Positions 32,396 to 40,692 of a stretch of 64,000 bases of DNA are shown in pieces (position 1 is the first letter of the stretch; each line of letters begins with the position of its first letter). This DNA comes from Pseudooceanicola batsensis HTCC2597 (GTDB taxonomy: Bacteria > Pseudomonadota > Alphaproteobacteria > Rhodobacterales > Rhodobacteraceae). The DNA is taken from contig NZ_CH724131.1 of NCBI RefSeq assembly GCF_000152725.1, forward strand, positions 2,797,412 through 2,861,411, given 5' to 3'. The notes beneath the pieces were generated by a model. It saw only the letters and a list, made by a program, of their open reading frames with translations. It did no database searches and was not told where the DNA came from. The translations under genes were made by a program, and so were the position numbers.

Positions 32396-33642
32396 TCCAG
32401 ATCGGAAACACCACCCTCGACCTGGCCGAGCCGGTCACGCTCGCGCTCGTTCTCGGCGCGGCGCTCGGCCTGCTGATCGTTCTTCTGCTGATCTTCGCGC
32501 TGCGGGGCGTCGGCAAGGCCGCCCGCGCGACGGAACCGCTGGTCTTTCAGCTCGACCAGATGGGGCGCGCGGTCGACGCGCTCGGGCGCGGGCAGGAGCA
32601 GCTGACCGGCGGCCTGACCTCGGTCTCGAACGCACAGGCGAGCACGCAGGCGCAGGTCATCCAGACGATGGAGACGCGGCTGGCCGCCGTTCAGCAGCAG
32701 ATGACGGACCGCCTGCACGAAAACGCGCTGAAGACCGCGCGCGCCATGAGCGACATGCAGGAGCAGGTGAACAAGCAGCTCATGGGCGGGTCCGAGAAGA
32801 CCACCAAGAGCCTGACCGAACTTCAGGCGCGGCTGGCCACGATCGACAGGGCGCAGGAGAACATCACAAAGCTGTCGGGCGACGTTCTCTCGCTTCAGGA
32901 CATTCTGTCGAACAAGCAGACCCGGGGCGCCTTCGGGGAAATCCAGCTGACCGACATCGTCTCGAAGGCGCTGCCCAAGGACAGTTTCACGATGCAGGCC
33001 ACGCTATCGAACGGGCGCCGGGCGGATTGCCTGATCCACCTGCCGAACCCTCCGGGCCCCATCGTGATCGACGCGAAATTCCCGCTCGAGGCTTACGAGG
33101 CCCTGCGCAACGCGCGCTCGGACGGCGAGACGAAGGCGGCCGCGCAGGCCTTCCGGACCTCGGTCCGGACCCACGTCAAGGCCATCGCCGAGCGCTACAT
33201 CCTCGAAGGCGAGACCGCCGACGGGGCACTGATGTTCCTGCCGTCCGAGGCGGTCTACGCCGAACTGCACGCGAACTTTCCCGACGTGGTGCGGGACGGT
33301 TTTGCCGCGCGCGTCTGGATCGTGTCGCCCACCACCTGCATGGCGACCCTGAACACCATGCGGGCGATCCTCAAGGATGCGCGGATGCGCGAACAGGCGG
33401 GGGCGATCCGCAGCACGCTGAAGATGCTGCACCGTGACGTGGAACTGGTGGTCGAGCGGGTCCGCAAGCTCGATACCCATTTCGACCAGGCCCGCAAGGA
33501 CATCGACGGCATCGGCACCGCGGCCGAGCGAGCGGGCAAGCGCGCCGCGCGGCTGGACAATTTCGACTTCGAGGATCTCTCGATCGAGCCGCAGAGCGAA
33601 GAGGCCACCTCGGCCGTCGCCCGGCTGACCCGCCGCGACTAG
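32392..33642 (+). CDS. rmuC: RmuC-family recombination-associated protein
   Basis: 416 residues from the ATG at 32392, which overlaps mutL's stop. It begins with one transmembrane helix (about 13-34), then a long coiled coil (about 45-165), then the RmuC nuclease-like domain: GAFGEIQLTDIV, VIDAKFPLEAYEAL, LMFLPSEAVYAEL, WIVSPTTCMATLNTMR. RmuC limits recombination at inverted repeats. Its TAG overlaps the TAG of the convergent chrR by two bases. Confidence 0.92.
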   Translation: MIQIGNTTLDLAEPVTLALVLGAALGLLIVLLLIFALRGVGKAARATEPLVFQLDQMGRAVDALGRGQEQLTGGLTSVSNAQASTQAQVIQTMETRLAAVQQQMTDRLHENALKTARAMSDMQEQVNKQLMGGSEKTTKSLTELQARLATIDRAQENITKLSGDVLSLQDILSNKQTRGAFGEIQLTDIVSKALPKDSFTMQATLSNGRRADCLIHLPNPPGPIVIDAKFPLEAYEALRNARSDGETKAAAQAFRTSVRTHVKAIAERYILEGETADGALMFLPSEAVYAELHANFPDVVRDGFAARVWIVSPTTCMATLNTMRAILKDARMREQAGAIRSTLKMLHRDVELVVERVRKLDTHFDQARKDIDGIGTAAERAGKRAARLDNFDFEDLSIEPQSEEATSAVARLTRRD

Positions 33643-34283
33643 ATCTTGAGGAACGGCTGGGCCAGGCGCGGCAGCCACGACCGGAACCGCAGGGGCGCGT
33701 CGGTCGCCGCGAGGCAGATGCAATCCTCGCCCGGCTCGGCCACCGGCATGTGCTCCAGCTCTTCGTCGGCCACCTCGACGTCGCCGCGCCCGAAGCGGTC
33801 GGTCTCGTCGGCAAAGGCCCCCTGCAGGACCATGGTCAGCTCCATGCCGCGATGTCCGTGATCGGGCACCGCCGCACCGGCGGGAATGAAGAGCAGCCGC
33901 GCCGAGGCCGAGGCCGATGTCGGCAGGATCGCCTGTTTCACGCCGCCCCCGACCGGGCGCCAGCGGATCGCCTCGAGGTCGCCGCCGACATAGTCTCGCA
34001 ACGGGGCGGGCAGCGTTCCCGGGGCGGCCGGCCGCGGAGGGACTATGACTTCGTCCCCGCCGCCGTCAAGCCGCGCGAGGCACGAGGCCAGCCCGTCCGG
34101 AGCCATTTCCGAGGACGTATCGTCCAGCAGTGCGCCTCCGAGGGTCTCGTAGCTCTCGACGGCCGCACGGCAGGAATCGCACATCGAGACGTGGCTCGCG
34201 ACCACCAGGTTGAAGGCCTCGGGCAGCGTGCCGGCCGCGTAGCCCATCAGCAGGGACTCGGTAAGATGATGCTTGATACTCAT
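33639..34283 (-). CDS. chrR: ChrR zinc anti-sigma factor
   Basis: 214 residues, against 213 in Rhodobacter. The N-terminal ZAS domain has its zinc ligands at the same positions: His6, His31, Cys35, Cys38 (HVSMCDSC). The C-terminal cupin has HGHRGMELT with His142, His144 and Glu148, and His178, one residue off the Rhodobacter numbering. ChrR holds RpoE inactive until singlet oxygen or organic peroxides appear. Its ATG overlaps rpoE's stop. Confidence 0.95.
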   Translation of the reverse strand: MSIKHHLTESLLMGYAAGTLPEAFNLVVASHVSMCDSCRAAVESYETLGGALLDDTSSEMAPDGLASCLARLDGGGDEVIVPPRPAAPGTLPAPLRDYVGGDLEAIRWRPVGGGVKQAILPTSASASARLLFIPAGAAVPDHGHRGMELTMVLQGAFADETDRFGRGDVEVADEELEHMPVAEPGEDCICLAATDAPLRFRSWLPRLAQPFLKI

Positions 34284-34873
34284 GTCGACTGATCCATGGC
34301 GTGGCGCAGTTTCTCCAGCGCCAGTCGTATTCTCGATTTTATCGTGCCCAGCGGCAGCCCCGTTAGATCGGCGATTTCCCGGTGCGACAGGTCGCCGAAA
34401 TAGGCCCGTTCGATCAGAGCGCGCTGTTTCTCGGGCAGGGTGCGCAGCGCCTCGCCCAGCTGGTCCGTGTCCTGTTGCAGCGCGATGCTGTCCTCCTGCG
34501 AGGCATCCGGCTCGGGTCCCCAGCCGAGGTCCTCGGGTTCGGGCCGCCTTTCCCGCCGGGCGATGTCGATCCGACGGTTCCGCGCGATGGTGAAGATCCA
34601 CGTCGCGACGCTGGCGCGCCGGGCGTCGAACAGGTGCGCCTTGCGCCAGACCGTCACCATGACGTCCTGCGCGCAATCCTCGGCCACGCCGGCCTCGGTC
34701 CCCGATTTCATCAGAAAGCCTTTAACGCGCGGCGCGAAATGCGCGAACAGACGGCCGAAGGCTTCCTTGTCGCGCCTGTCGCGGATCAGTTCCATCTCGA
34801 CGATCCACGCGCCGCGGTCGGGCGCGGCCCCTGTCTTCTGCGGCATGTCGGGCTTCGGTTTCTCCATCACCAT
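34280..34873 (-). CDS. rpoE: ECF sigma factor RpoE (ECF11 type, singlet oxygen response)
   Basis: 197 residues from the ATG at 34873 (AGG 6 bp upstream); ATG 34867 is the alternative. Region 2 includes FAPRVKGFLMKSGTEAGVAEDCAQDVMVTVWRKAHLFD and ATWIFTIARNRRID. Region 4 includes LPEKQRALIERAYFGDLSHREIADLTGLPLGTIKSRIRLAL. These match the Rhodobacter RpoE closely. It directs RNA polymerase to genes of the singlet-oxygen regulon. A candidate self-recognised promoter lies upstream. Confidence 0.95.
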   Translation of the reverse strand: MVMEKPKPDMPQKTGAAPDRGAWIVEMELIRDRRDKEAFGRLFAHFAPRVKGFLMKSGTEAGVAEDCAQDVMVTVWRKAHLFDARRASVATWIFTIARNRRIDIARRERRPEPEDLGWGPEPDASQEDSIALQQDTDQLGEALRTLPEKQRALIERAYFGDLSHREIADLTGLPLGTIKSRIRLALEKLRHAMDQST

Positions 34874-34947
34874 GGATGACCTAGCACGAGACCGCAGCGG
34901 GGACGAGCGATGATGATACGGCTCGGTGGCTTGCTGCAACATGACCC

Positions 34948-34976
34948 GGTTACGCGGGCGCCCCGGAACCGGATCA
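34948..34976 (-). promoter_or_regulatory. Candidate sigma-E (RpoE) promoter of rpoE-chrR
   Basis: On minus, TGATCC (34976-34971) is followed after exactly 18 nt by TAACC (34952-34948). Rhodobacter RpoE promoters have TGATC-type -35 and TAAG-type -10 boxes with about 18 bp between. The -35 is exact; the -10 matches in TAA only. It would give a leader of about 70 nt. Confidence 0.55.
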
Positions 34977-35084
34977 CCGTCACGGAGCAAAAAGGCTGAA
35001 ATGCAAAAAAAGTGCAGCCGGTCCGCATCCACCCCGACCTCTCGCGCGTACAGGACACGAGACTTTGCCGGAAAGGGGCCCTGA

Positions 35085-36389
35085 ATGCCATTCGAATCCA
35101 GTCATTTCCCGCGGCGCCGCATCGCCGTCGTCGGCGGCGGCATTTCGGGGCTGGGCGCCGCGCGGCTTCTGTCGCGCAACCATGACGTGACCCTGGTCGA
35201 GGCCGCGCCCCGGCTGGGCGGCCATGCCCGCACGGTTCTGGCGGGCAAGCGCGGCGATCAGCCGGTCGATACGGGTTTTATCGTCTTCAACTATCCGAAC
35301 TATCCGTTGCTGACGCGCCTCTTCGACGAGCTCGGTGTACCGGTCGTGAAAAGCGACATGAGCTTTGGCGCTTCGGTTCGCGGCGGGCGGATCGAATACG
35401 GGCTCTCCGATCTGCGGGCCGTCTTTGCCCAACTGCGCAATATGGCCGATCCGCGGTTCATCGGCATGCTGCGCGACGTCATGCGCTTCAACAAGCGCGC
35501 GGTGGCGGCCTCGCACGACCCCGCGATGACGATCGGCGACCTGCTCGCGTCGCTGGGCACCGGCATCTGGTTCCGCGACTACTATCTTCTGCCCCTCTCC
35601 GGCGCGATCTGGTCGACCCCCAAGGAGAAGATCCTGGATTTTCCGGCGCGGGCGATGGTGCAGTTCTTCAAGAACCACGCGCTTCTCAGCCATACGGGTC
35701 AGCACCAGTGGTACACCGTTCGCGACGGGTCCGCCCAGTACGTCACCCGGCTTGAGGCCGCCCTGCGCTCGGCCGGGGTCGACATCCGCCTCTCCAGCCC
35801 GGTCGAGGCGATCCGGCGCCGGCTGACCGGCCCCGAACTGCGCATCGCAGGTCAGGCGTGGGAGGCTTTCGACGAGGTGGTGCTGGCGACGCATTCCGAC
35901 GACAGTCTGCGCATGCTCATCGATCCGACGATCGAGGAACAGGCTGGCCTCTCGGCGATCCGCTATCAGCCGAACGAGGTCATCCTGCATGCCGACGATG
36001 GCGTGATGCCGCGCAACCGGCGGGCCTGGGCGTCGTGGAACTATCGCGAGGCGCAGGGCCGCATCGGCGACTCGCTCGATCTGACCTACTGGATGAACCG
36101 CCTGCAGCCGATCCCGCAGGACGATCCGATGTTCGTCACGCTCAACGCGACCCGCGCGATCGATCCGGCGAAGATCTACGATCAGGTGACGATGCGCCAC
36201 CCGGTCTATGACGCCGCCGCGCTGGCCGCGCAGGAGGACATGGCGCGGATCAACGGCCACAACAACACCTGGTTCTGCGGCGCCTGGATGCGAAACGGGT
36301 TCCACGAGGACGGTCTGGCCAGCGCCGTCGACGTGGTCGAGGGCATCGCCAGCACCACGCCCGGTCCGGCGGCTCTGGCGGCCGAGTGA
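35085..36389 (+). CDS. FAD-dependent oxidoreductase (amine-oxidase-like; RpoE-regulon type)
   Basis: 434 residues. The FAD-binding Rossmann motif is RIAVVGGGISGLGAARLLSRNHDVTLVEAAPRLGGHARTV (about 12-50, with the GxGxxG, Glu and GGR/H-type elements), and the C-terminal FAD contact is FCGAWMRNGFHEDGLASAVDV. This is the NAD/FAD protein usually found with DUF1365 and a cyclopropane-synthase-like methyltransferase next to rpoE-chrR. In Rhodobacter such genes are RpoE-controlled and tied to fatty acid modification; that role is inferred here. It is divergent from rpoE (211-bp gap). Confidence 0.86.
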   Translation: MPFESSHFPRRRIAVVGGGISGLGAARLLSRNHDVTLVEAAPRLGGHARTVLAGKRGDQPVDTGFIVFNYPNYPLLTRLFDELGVPVVKSDMSFGASVRGGRIEYGLSDLRAVFAQLRNMADPRFIGMLRDVMRFNKRAVAASHDPAMTIGDLLASLGTGIWFRDYYLLPLSGAIWSTPKEKILDFPARAMVQFFKNHALLSHTGQHQWYTVRDGSAQYVTRLEAALRSAGVDIRLSSPVEAIRRRLTGPELRIAGQAWEAFDEVVLATHSDDSLRMLIDPTIEEQAGLSAIRYQPNEVILHADDGVMPRNRRAWASWNYREAQGRIGDSLDLTYWMNRLQPIPQDDPMFVTLNATRAIDPAKIYDQVTMRHPVYDAAALAAQEDMARINGHNNTWFCGAWMRNGFHEDGLASAVDVVEGIASTTPGPAALAAE

Positions 36390-36390
36390 C

Positions 36391-37155
36391 ATGATCGATC
36401 CCGCGCAACCGCTGCTGCTCAGGGGTCACACCTGGCATGGCCGCAAGGGGGCGGTCCGCAACGCCTTTCGCTACGGCGTCGACTATGTGCTGATCGACGC
36501 CGAAGCCCCGCTCCGGACGCCCCGGCTCTTCGGTCGCAATCGCCGCGCCCTGGCGGCCATCCACGACCGCGATCACGGCGGCGCCCCGGGGCGGGGGCGT
36601 GGCGCCGCATGGGTGCGCGAGGTCCTGCGCGAACGGGGCCTGCCGCAGCCGGCCCGCCTGCGCCTTCTCGCCCAGCCCCGCCTCCTGGGGCATGTCTTCA
36701 ACCCGGTCTCCTTCTGGCTCTGCGAGGATGATCGGGGCCGGCTCTTCTGCGTCGTCGCAGAAGTGACCAACACCTTCGGCGACCGCCATTCCTATCTGTG
36801 TCACCACGACGATCTGGCGGCGATCGACGGCGACCTTCCCCTGGCCGCCGACAAGGTCATGCACGTCTCGCCGTTTCAGCCGCGCACGGGCGGCTACAGG
36901 TTCCGGTTCGACATCCGCGACGATCATGTGGGCATCCGCATCGACTATGGCCCGGCCGGCGAGGGCGTGATCGCCACGCTCACCGGCCCGTTTGTCCCGC
37001 TGACCACGGCCCGGCTGCTCGGGGCGACCCTGCGGCGGCCCCTGGGATCGCTCCGCGTCCTGGCACTGATCCACTGGCAGGCCTTCAAACTCTGGTGGAA
37101 GGGGGCCGCCTATCGCCCCCGGCCCGAGCCGCCCCGGCACGAGGTGTCGCGTTAG
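36391..37155 (+). CDS. DUF1365-family protein
   Basis: 254 residues, starting 1 bp after the oxidoreductase stop. Conserved family parts are GHTWHGRKGAVRNAFRYGVDYVLID at the start, LLAQPRLLGHVFNPVSFWLCEDDRG in the middle, VAEVTNTFGDRHSYL, and KVMHVSPFQPRTGGYRF. DUF1365 proteins almost always accompany this FAD oxidoreductase. A role in membrane-lipid modification under photo-oxidative stress is inferred from that association. Confidence 0.87.
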   Translation: MIDPAQPLLLRGHTWHGRKGAVRNAFRYGVDYVLIDAEAPLRTPRLFGRNRRALAAIHDRDHGGAPGRGRGAAWVREVLRERGLPQPARLRLLAQPRLLGHVFNPVSFWLCEDDRGRLFCVVAEVTNTFGDRHSYLCHHDDLAAIDGDLPLAADKVMHVSPFQPRTGGYRFRFDIRDDHVGIRIDYGPAGEGVIATLTGPFVPLTTARLLGATLRRPLGSLRVLALIHWQAFKLWWKGAAYRPRPEPPRHEVSR

Positions 37156-37200
37156 GGAACAGGGCATGACGCGGGACGTTGCCCCCGAAAGGAGACACGG

Positions 37201-37932
37201 ATGAAAACTTGGCAGGGAAAGACCTATTGGCTGATCGGCGCGAGCGAGGGGCTGGGCGCGGCACTGGCGCACCAGCTTAGCCGGGTCGGCACGCGGGTGA
37301 TCCTGTCGGCCCGGAACGAGGAGACGCTGAACGCGCTGGCCGACGACCTGCCCGGCCCCGCCCGTGTCCTGCCCCTCGACGTGACCGACCGCGAGGCGGT
37401 GCATGCTGCGGCGGAGGAGGCCGGAGAGGTCGACGGCGTGGTCTATCTGGCGGGCGCCTACTGGCCGTTCGGCGCCGAAGGGTGGGATGCCGAACAGGCC
37501 GAGACCATGGCCGATGTGAACTTTGGCGGCGCGATGCGCGTGGTCGGCGCCGTCCTGCCGCGAATGCAGGAGCGCGGCCGGGGCCATCTGGTTCTGACGG
37601 GATCGCTGACCGCCTACGGGGGGCTGCCTGGCGCGGCGCCCTACACGGCGACGAAGGCGGGGATCATGGCGCTGGCCGAAAGCCTGCGCTGCGACCTGCA
37701 GGACAGCGGCATCGAGGTCCAGTTGCTCAACCCCGGCTTCATCCGCACCCGCCTGACCGAAAAGAACGACTTCCGGATGCCCGGTATCATGGAGCCGGAA
37801 AAAGCCGCGCGCATCTGTTTCGAACACATGAATTCCCATGCCTTCTCGCGTGCCTTTCCCACCTGGTTCTCGCTGATCTTCCGGGGCGCGCGTTACCTGC
37901 CGAACTGGCTCTATTTCCGGCTGTTTTCCTGA
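37201..37932 (+). CDS. Short-chain dehydrogenase/reductase (RpoE-regulon neighbour)
   Basis: 243 residues. The cofactor loop is GASEGLGAAL (about 13-22), with Arg in LSARNEE suggesting NADP(H). The catalytic Ser (TGSLTAYGG) and YxxxK (YTATK) are present, but the usual NNAG is replaced by LAGAYW. The C-terminal FSLIFRGARYLPNWLYFRLF is hydrophobic and may touch the membrane. It follows the FAD/DUF1365 pair by 45 bp (AAGGAG ribosome binding site), so it is probably in the same stress operon. Confidence 0.83.
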   Translation: MKTWQGKTYWLIGASEGLGAALAHQLSRVGTRVILSARNEETLNALADDLPGPARVLPLDVTDREAVHAAAEEAGEVDGVVYLAGAYWPFGAEGWDAEQAETMADVNFGGAMRVVGAVLPRMQERGRGHLVLTGSLTAYGGLPGAAPYTATKAGIMALAESLRCDLQDSGIEVQLLNPGFIRTRLTEKNDFRMPGIMEPEKAARICFEHMNSHAFSRAFPTWFSLIFRGARYLPNWLYFRLFS

Positions 37933-38080
37933 CGGCGGCGCTGCCCGGCAATGAGCCGAAACACGCACATCGAAGGCCACTCCGGCCCGGCAGACCGGGG
38001 CGGTTGACCTTCTCAGGGTGCCATGACTAACCTCCCGCGGATTTATCACGATCAAGTCCGCCAATCCGGAAAGGACCGTC

Positions 38081-39283
38081 ATGCTGCCCGTCAACCCTGA
38101 CCGGTTCCTCGCCGATCTTCACCGCCTGCGCGAATTCGGCGCCGCGGGCGTGGGCCGGGGCGTGGTCCGCCCGGCCTTCACGGATCCCGACATCGCCGCG
38201 CGCCGATGGCTGCGCGAACAGTTCGCCGCCTGCGGGCTCGAGGCGCGCATCGATCCGGTCGGGACGGTCTGGGGCCTGGCCGAGGGGCAGTCGCTTCTGG
38301 TGGGATCGCATACCGATACCCAGCCCGAGGGCGGCTGGCTGGACGGCACGCTCGGTGTGATCTGCGGCCTGGAGCTGGCCCGGGCGGGCGCCGAGGCGGG
38401 AATTCCGATCTCGGCCGTCTCCTTCGAGGACGAGGAGGGGCGCTTCGGCGTCACCACCGGCAGCCGCGTCTGGGGCGGCTTCACCTCGCTCGCCGCGGCC
38501 GATCGCCTGACCGACACCCAGGGTGTCACCTATGCCGAGGCCCGCGCGCGCATCGCAGATATCGCCGGCGAATTCCCGGATCCCGGGCGTTTCCGCGGCT
38601 TTCTGGAATGTCATATCGAACAGGGCCCCTGGCTCGATCAGGCCGGAGAGGCGGCGGGCGTGGTTACCGGCATCGTCGGCATACGCGACATGCGGGTGAC
38701 CTTCACGGGCGAACAGAACCATGCGGGCACCACGCCGATGCACCTGCGCAGGGACGCGCTCAAGGGACTGCTGCGGTTCCAGCACCTGATCGCCGACCGG
38801 TTCCGCAACGTCGTGGTTGGCGAGACGGTCTGGACCACGGGGCATGTGGAACTGCACCCCGGCTCGCATTCGATCGTGCCGGGCCGCTGCACGTTCTCGA
38901 TGCAGTGGCGGGACGGTGACAAGCAGCGCCTCGACCGGATGGAGGAGATCATCCGCCAGGCGATCGAGGACGCCGCCGCGGACACCGGTCTGACCGCCGA
39001 GACCTCGGACATGCTCGGCCTCGACCCGGTGCCGATGGATGAAGGGATGCAGCAGGCGCTGGCCCGTGCGGCCCAGGCGGTTGCCCCCGGACGCTGGCGC
39101 AGGATGCCGTCGGGCGCGCTGCACGACGCGGCCTCGGTCGCGGCGCTTATGCCGGCCGCCATGCTCTTCGTGCCCTCGATCAACGGCATCAGCCACGCCT
39201 TCGAAGAGGACACGGACGAGGCGGACCTCGTCACCGGCCTGCAGATCCTGGCCCATGCGGCCGCGGAGATGGCGGCGCGCTGA
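38081..39283 (+). CDS. M20-type amidase: N-carbamoyl-amino acid hydrolase/allantoate amidohydrolase family
   Basis: 400 residues with the binuclear metal site of the hydantoinase/carbamoylase amidases: [22 protein letters not shown] (His and Asp), [10 protein letters not shown] (Glu pair), [11 protein letters not shown], and a late [11 protein letters not shown]. The dimerisation-domain segment [18 protein letters not shown] is typical. Members hydrolyse N-carbamoyl amino acids, allantoate or ureidoglycolate; which one is not decidable. A TTGACC...TAACCT promoter-like pair lies about 75-100 bp upstream. Confidence 0.86.
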   Translation: MLPVNPDRFLADLHRLREFGAAGVGRGVVRPAFTDPDIAARRWLREQFAACGLEARIDPVGTVWGLAEGQSLLVGSHTDTQPEGGWLDGTLGVICGLELARAGAEAGIPISAVSFEDEEGRFGVTTGSRVWGGFTSLAAADRLTDTQGVTYAEARARIADIAGEFPDPGRFRGFLECHIEQGPWLDQAGEAAGVVTGIVGIRDMRVTFTGEQNHAGTTPMHLRRDALKGLLRFQHLIADRFRNVVVGETVWTTGHVELHPGSHSIVPGRCTFSMQWRDGDKQRLDRMEEIIRQAIEDAAADTGLTAETSDMLGLDPVPMDEGMQQALARAAQAVAPGRWRRMPSGALHDAASVAALMPAAMLFVPSINGISHAFEEDTDEADLVTGLQILAHAAAEMAAR

Positions 39284-39289
39284 GCGCCC

Positions 39290-39997
39290 TCAGAGGTCCA
39301 GTTCGCCGGCCACGGCCAGGATCGCCCCGGCCGTCTCGGCCCCCATGAGCGCAGGGTGCAGGTGGCTGCCGTCGATGGTTTCGACCGGCCAGCCGCGGCC
39401 GGATGCCGCTTCGGCCGCCGTCGTGAAGAACCGTGACAGGCGCAGGTAGCCGACCGGCAGGTCCGTCCATGGATCGAGGTCGAGCGTCTGATCCAGCCAG
39501 TCCGCGGGAAAATGCCGCTGCTCGCGGGCCAGGGGCTCGACCAGTTCGGGCCGCTGGCGCGAGAGCGCGGCGAGACCCATGTCCTCCTGCGTCGACAGGT
39601 CCGTCCACCAGTCCGACCACCGGGGCAGACCCTGAGTTCCGGCGGCGCCCCGCAACAGCGACGACACGCGGTCGGGCAGGATGGGCGCGGCGCCCCGGTC
39701 CGGCGGAACCTCTCCGTCCACGAGGATCAGCGCCGAAGCGCCGATGCGCGGTGCTAGCCAGGCGGCCAAAACCGTGCCCGCGCCGTAGCCCACGACGACC
39801 GGGGCGGGCGTGCGCGGTACCGCCGGCACCAGCGACAGCGCCCAGTCGCCGAGCGACGGAAGATCGACCGGGTGCGCCTGGTGCGGATCGGGCTCGGTCA
39901 CCATGGCCCCGGCGGCGCGCAGCGCCTCGGCGGTGGCGAGCATCGAGCTTCGGCCGACGAAGGGCCCGGTGATCAGGGCAAAGTGGCTCAGCTCCAT
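39290..39997 (-). CDS. Alpha/beta-hydrolase-fold protein lacking the catalytic serine
   Basis: 235 residues. The fold is indicated by FALITGPFVGRSS near the start, the nucleophile-elbow strand VVVGYGAGTVLAAWLA, and a late GSHLHPALM containing a possible catalytic His. The elbow, normally GxSxG, reads GYGAG, so the nucleophilic Ser is Gly. The protein is therefore probably not a classical esterase. It overlaps the 3' end of the response-regulator gene by 10 bp and must be translated with it. Confidence 0.66.
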   Translation of the reverse strand: MELSHFALITGPFVGRSSMLATAEALRAAGAMVTEPDPHQAHPVDLPSLGDWALSLVPAVPRTPAPVVVGYGAGTVLAAWLAPRIGASALILVDGEVPPDRGAAPILPDRVSSLLRGAAGTQGLPRWSDWWTDLSTQEDMGLAALSRQRPELVEPLAREQRHFPADWLDQTLDLDPWTDLPVGYLRLSRFFTTAAEAASGRGWPVETIDGSHLHPALMGAETAGAILAVAGELDL

Positions 39998-40692
39998 TTG
40001 ACGTCTCCCAGGAAGATGTAGCCCGCCCCGTAGATCGTCTTGATCAGGCGCGGGTTCCTGGGGTCCTCGCGCAGCTTGGTCCGCAGCCTCGAGATCCGGA
40101 CATCCATCGCGCGGTCGAAACTGTCGCCCGCCGCGCCGCCGAGCGCCTCCTGCATGACCGCCCTCGATATCAGCCGTTTCGGACGCTCCAGAAACAGCCG
40201 AAGCACTTCGCCCTCGGCATGAGAGAACGGCACCTCCGCGCCGGCGGCGTCTTCGAGCAGGAAACGGTCGAAATGCGCGGTCCACCCGGCGAACTGGGCG
40301 GTCTGCGCCGCCGAGGCCGAAGGTCGGTCCCGCCGTAGCCGGGCCCGCACCCGCGCCACGACCTCGGCCGGATCGAATGGCTTGATGATGTAATCGTCGG
40401 CCCCCAGCTCCAATCCGGTCACGCGGTCCTGCACCTGCGCCCGGCCCGAGATGATCACGACCGTCGCGCCCTTTTCCAGCGCCAGCCGGTGGATCAGCGT
40501 CAGCCCGTCGCGGTCCGGAAGCGACAGGTCCAGCAGGCAGAGATCCGGCGTCACCGACTGCATGGCTGCCTCGAACTCCGTCGCGCGGGCGAAGCCCATC
40601 GTCCTGTAACCGGCCTCTTCCAGCGCCGTGGTCAGCATCGACCGGATCTCAGGTTCGTCATCGAGGATCGTCACCAACGGAATGTCGGTCAT
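39988..40692 (-). CDS. OmpR/PhoB-type response regulator
   Basis: 234 residues. The receiver domain has the acidic pair (ILDDEPE), the phospho-acceptor in LCLLDLSLPD (Asp55) and the lysine in IIKPFDP. The C-terminal winged helix shows GEVLRLFLERPKRLISRAVMQEAL, DVRISRLRTKLREDPRNPRLIKTIYGAGYIF. It is coupled to the upstream hybrid kinase by an ATGA overlap. A pair of direct repeats in front of the kinase gene suits an OmpR-type dimer and may be its own target. Confidence 0.93.
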   Translation of the reverse strand: MTDIPLVTILDDEPEIRSMLTTALEEAGYRTMGFARATEFEAAMQSVTPDLCLLDLSLPDRDGLTLIHRLALEKGATVVIISGRAQVQDRVTGLELGADDYIIKPFDPAEVVARVRARLRRDRPSASAAQTAQFAGWTAHFDRFLLEDAAGAEVPFSHAEGEVLRLFLERPKRLISRAVMQEALGGAAGDSFDRAMDVRISRLRTKLREDPRNPRLIKTIYGAGYIFLGDVKWS

